From Eublepharis macularius (taxonomy: Eukaryota > Chordata > Lepidosauria > Squamata > Eublepharidae): a DNA stretch of 64,000 nt. Below are positions 29,411 to 64,000 of the stretch, in pieces. Every line of letters starts with the position of its first letter. The stretch's first letter is position 1. Made by a program: the position numbers and the translations under genes. The DNA is taken from contig NC_072807.1 of NCBI RefSeq assembly GCF_028583425.1, positions 36,213,001 to 36,277,000 of the forward strand, in the 5' to 3' direction. The notes beneath the pieces were generated by a model. The model searched no databases. It had not been told where the DNA came from and saw only the letters and a program-made list of their open reading frames with translations.

Positions 29411-29599
29411 AAATCCCAAATAGGTGGATTGCAAGAGACCGAACAGGTTAAGCGTGGAGATCTTGGTACAAAGCCAGCCTCCCAACCCAATAACAGCACT
29501 AGGAGAGGAGAGGGGGGGCACTGAATGAACACTGGACATCCAGCTAGTTAAAGACCCTGGGGGGACTGGAAAGCCTGCCCCTTATTTTGGGACTGGGCT

Positions 29600-30760
29600 G
29601 GAACCTTCCACCGTGGAGGAGGGGGTTAGCCCTCATTCACAGGTATGGCGCTTTGATGTTTTTGCCCAGGTAAGCAAAGTCCAAGTGTATAGTGTGTGTG
29701 TGTGTGTTGTATTGTGTTGTGCTTCCTCCCAGATCTGACCTTCTGTTCTCCTTCCTGGCTTGGAGAGTTTCCTGCTGGCTGGCTCCCCCCTCCCCCCCCC
29801 AATCCACCCATCCCTCTTTCTCCAGCTCCCTCTCTTTCTCTCTCCCTGCTTCTCCTCTGCTGCTGGTTTGTGAATGAGATTCAGTTTCTGAATGGAGAGG
29901 AGGGGCGGGTAGGGAGCTGGGCGAGCAGAGGAAGCTGCATTGGCCGTCAGCAAGAGGGGGGGGGCTCGGTTTAGCTTCCTTCCTCTCTCGCTTTCTCTCT
30001 TTTCTACTGTTGCTTTTGAGGAACGAGGGTGGCGAAGAGACACCCAGCGATGGAAGCTGCAGGAAGACTCTCCAGCCCTTGAATGAAGAAGAAGAAGGGA
30101 ATTCATTGATCTAAATTCTTTTTTCCCCTCTGCCCACCCCCCCCACCCCTTTTGCATCCAAAAAGCAACAGGAGGCGAGCGATTTCTGCGTGCAATTCCA
30201 TCCGGAGATGATTGCAAAGGTTGAGAAGTTTTGCAATTTCGAAAGAGCTCTCTCTCTTTTTTTTTAACAAGGGGAGGAAAAAAACCATCTTTTCTCTCCC
30301 CCCCTCTCCTTCATGTCTATTGCAATATGCCAAGCCCAGAGGACATTTTCAGCCAAAGCAAGATCTTGAGCGTGTAAGTTGGCAAGGCCCAGGAAAATAT
30401 ATATATATATATATCGATTTTAGAACTTTTGGGATCGCGTCGTGTGATTTTTAAAATATATATTAATGGGGAGGGCGATTGGAAAGGGGATCGCCCGCCT
30501 CCCTCACTTTTTCCAAGTTTAAAAGAGATTTTTTTTTTTAATTGGGAGGAGGATATTGTCAAGAAGAATGCGAAGTTTGGGGGCCGTCTGAATCGCTGGA
30601 CTGCTTTGATTGACACCCCCTTCAAGTTGCTGGGGGGGGGGCAATTCCCTGGCATTTCTCCTGCGGGGACAGGGGGGGCCCTTTGGAAAAGTTGGGAAAG
30701 AAGGAAGAAAAATCCTATTTGCAGCGGCGACGGGAAGCCCTGGCCCGGGGTGCCTGCACC
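29600..30760 (+). promoter_or_regulatory. PTPN9: PTPN9 promoter region and 5' UTR
   Basis: A GC- and CT-rich stretch precedes the PTPN9 start codon. It contains (TG)n at 29690, long pyrimidine tracts, GGGCGGG near 29905 and an AT repeat (30396-30414). The transcription start was not located. Long minus-strand open frames here look like composition artefacts. Confidence 0.55.
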
Positions 30761-63973
<33,213 letters not shown>

Positions 63974-64000
63974 GTGAGTGCCGTGAACCCGGGAAGGAAG

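Noticed and set aside
30683-30760. Upstream in-frame ATG as the real PTPN9 start
   Set aside because: The extension is basic and unlike PTPN9, and the downstream ATG has the stronger context and aligns with the human protein.

Overview
This is vertebrate nuclear DNA, most likely from a squamate reptile. The evidence is long-intron genes with GT-AG exons, a BovB-type LINE 3' end, a Sauria-type SINE (tRNA-like head, BovB-like tail), many MIR-like CORE-SINEs and several hAT-type MITE families. No prokaryotic, organellar or CRISPR signal is present.

Two protein-coding genes were recognised, both on the plus strand and head to tail. SNUPN (snurportin-1, the import adaptor for m3G-capped U snRNPs) is complete: a non-coding first exon ends at 4316 and eight coding exons run from 6707 to 23650, giving 365 residues and a poly(A) signal at 24235. 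PTPN9 (PTP-MEG2, a Sec14/CRAL-TRIO plus tyrosine phosphatase protein) starts at 30761 and runs off the right edge. Nine coding exons are present, giving 367 residues up to the beginning of the phosphatase domain; the catalytic loop lies outside. The SNUPN-PTPN9 pair is also adjacent in human, so this is conserved synteny and not a functional operon. All coding exons keep a consistent reading phase across their junctions.

Layout: 1-2250 holds an orphan CpG-rich segment, perhaps the 5' end of the next gene on the other side of SNUPN. 2259-4316 holds a hAT MITE, a CTCF-like site and the SNUPN promoter, which has three tandem NRF1-bearing units. 4317-24260 is SNUPN. 24260-29600 is repeat-rich intergenic DNA. 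29600-30793 is the GC-rich PTPN9 promoter and first exon. 30794-64000 is PTPN9, whose first intron alone is about 17.8 kb.

The most interesting structure is in the repeats. At least eight foldback insertions occur; several have clear target-site duplications of 9-14 bp, and they look like Penelope-type retroelement ends (class assignment inferred). Several carry a hammerhead-ribozyme-like layout: CTGANGA, one extra base, stem II, GAAA, a palindromic 4-nt helix III, and a short stem I whose bases differ between copies but still pair. One insertion is a flawless 120-bp inverted repeat, and two contain tandem hammerhead-like units. In addition, at least eight non-autonomous hAT-type insertions from four families have 8-bp target duplications that can be read directly.
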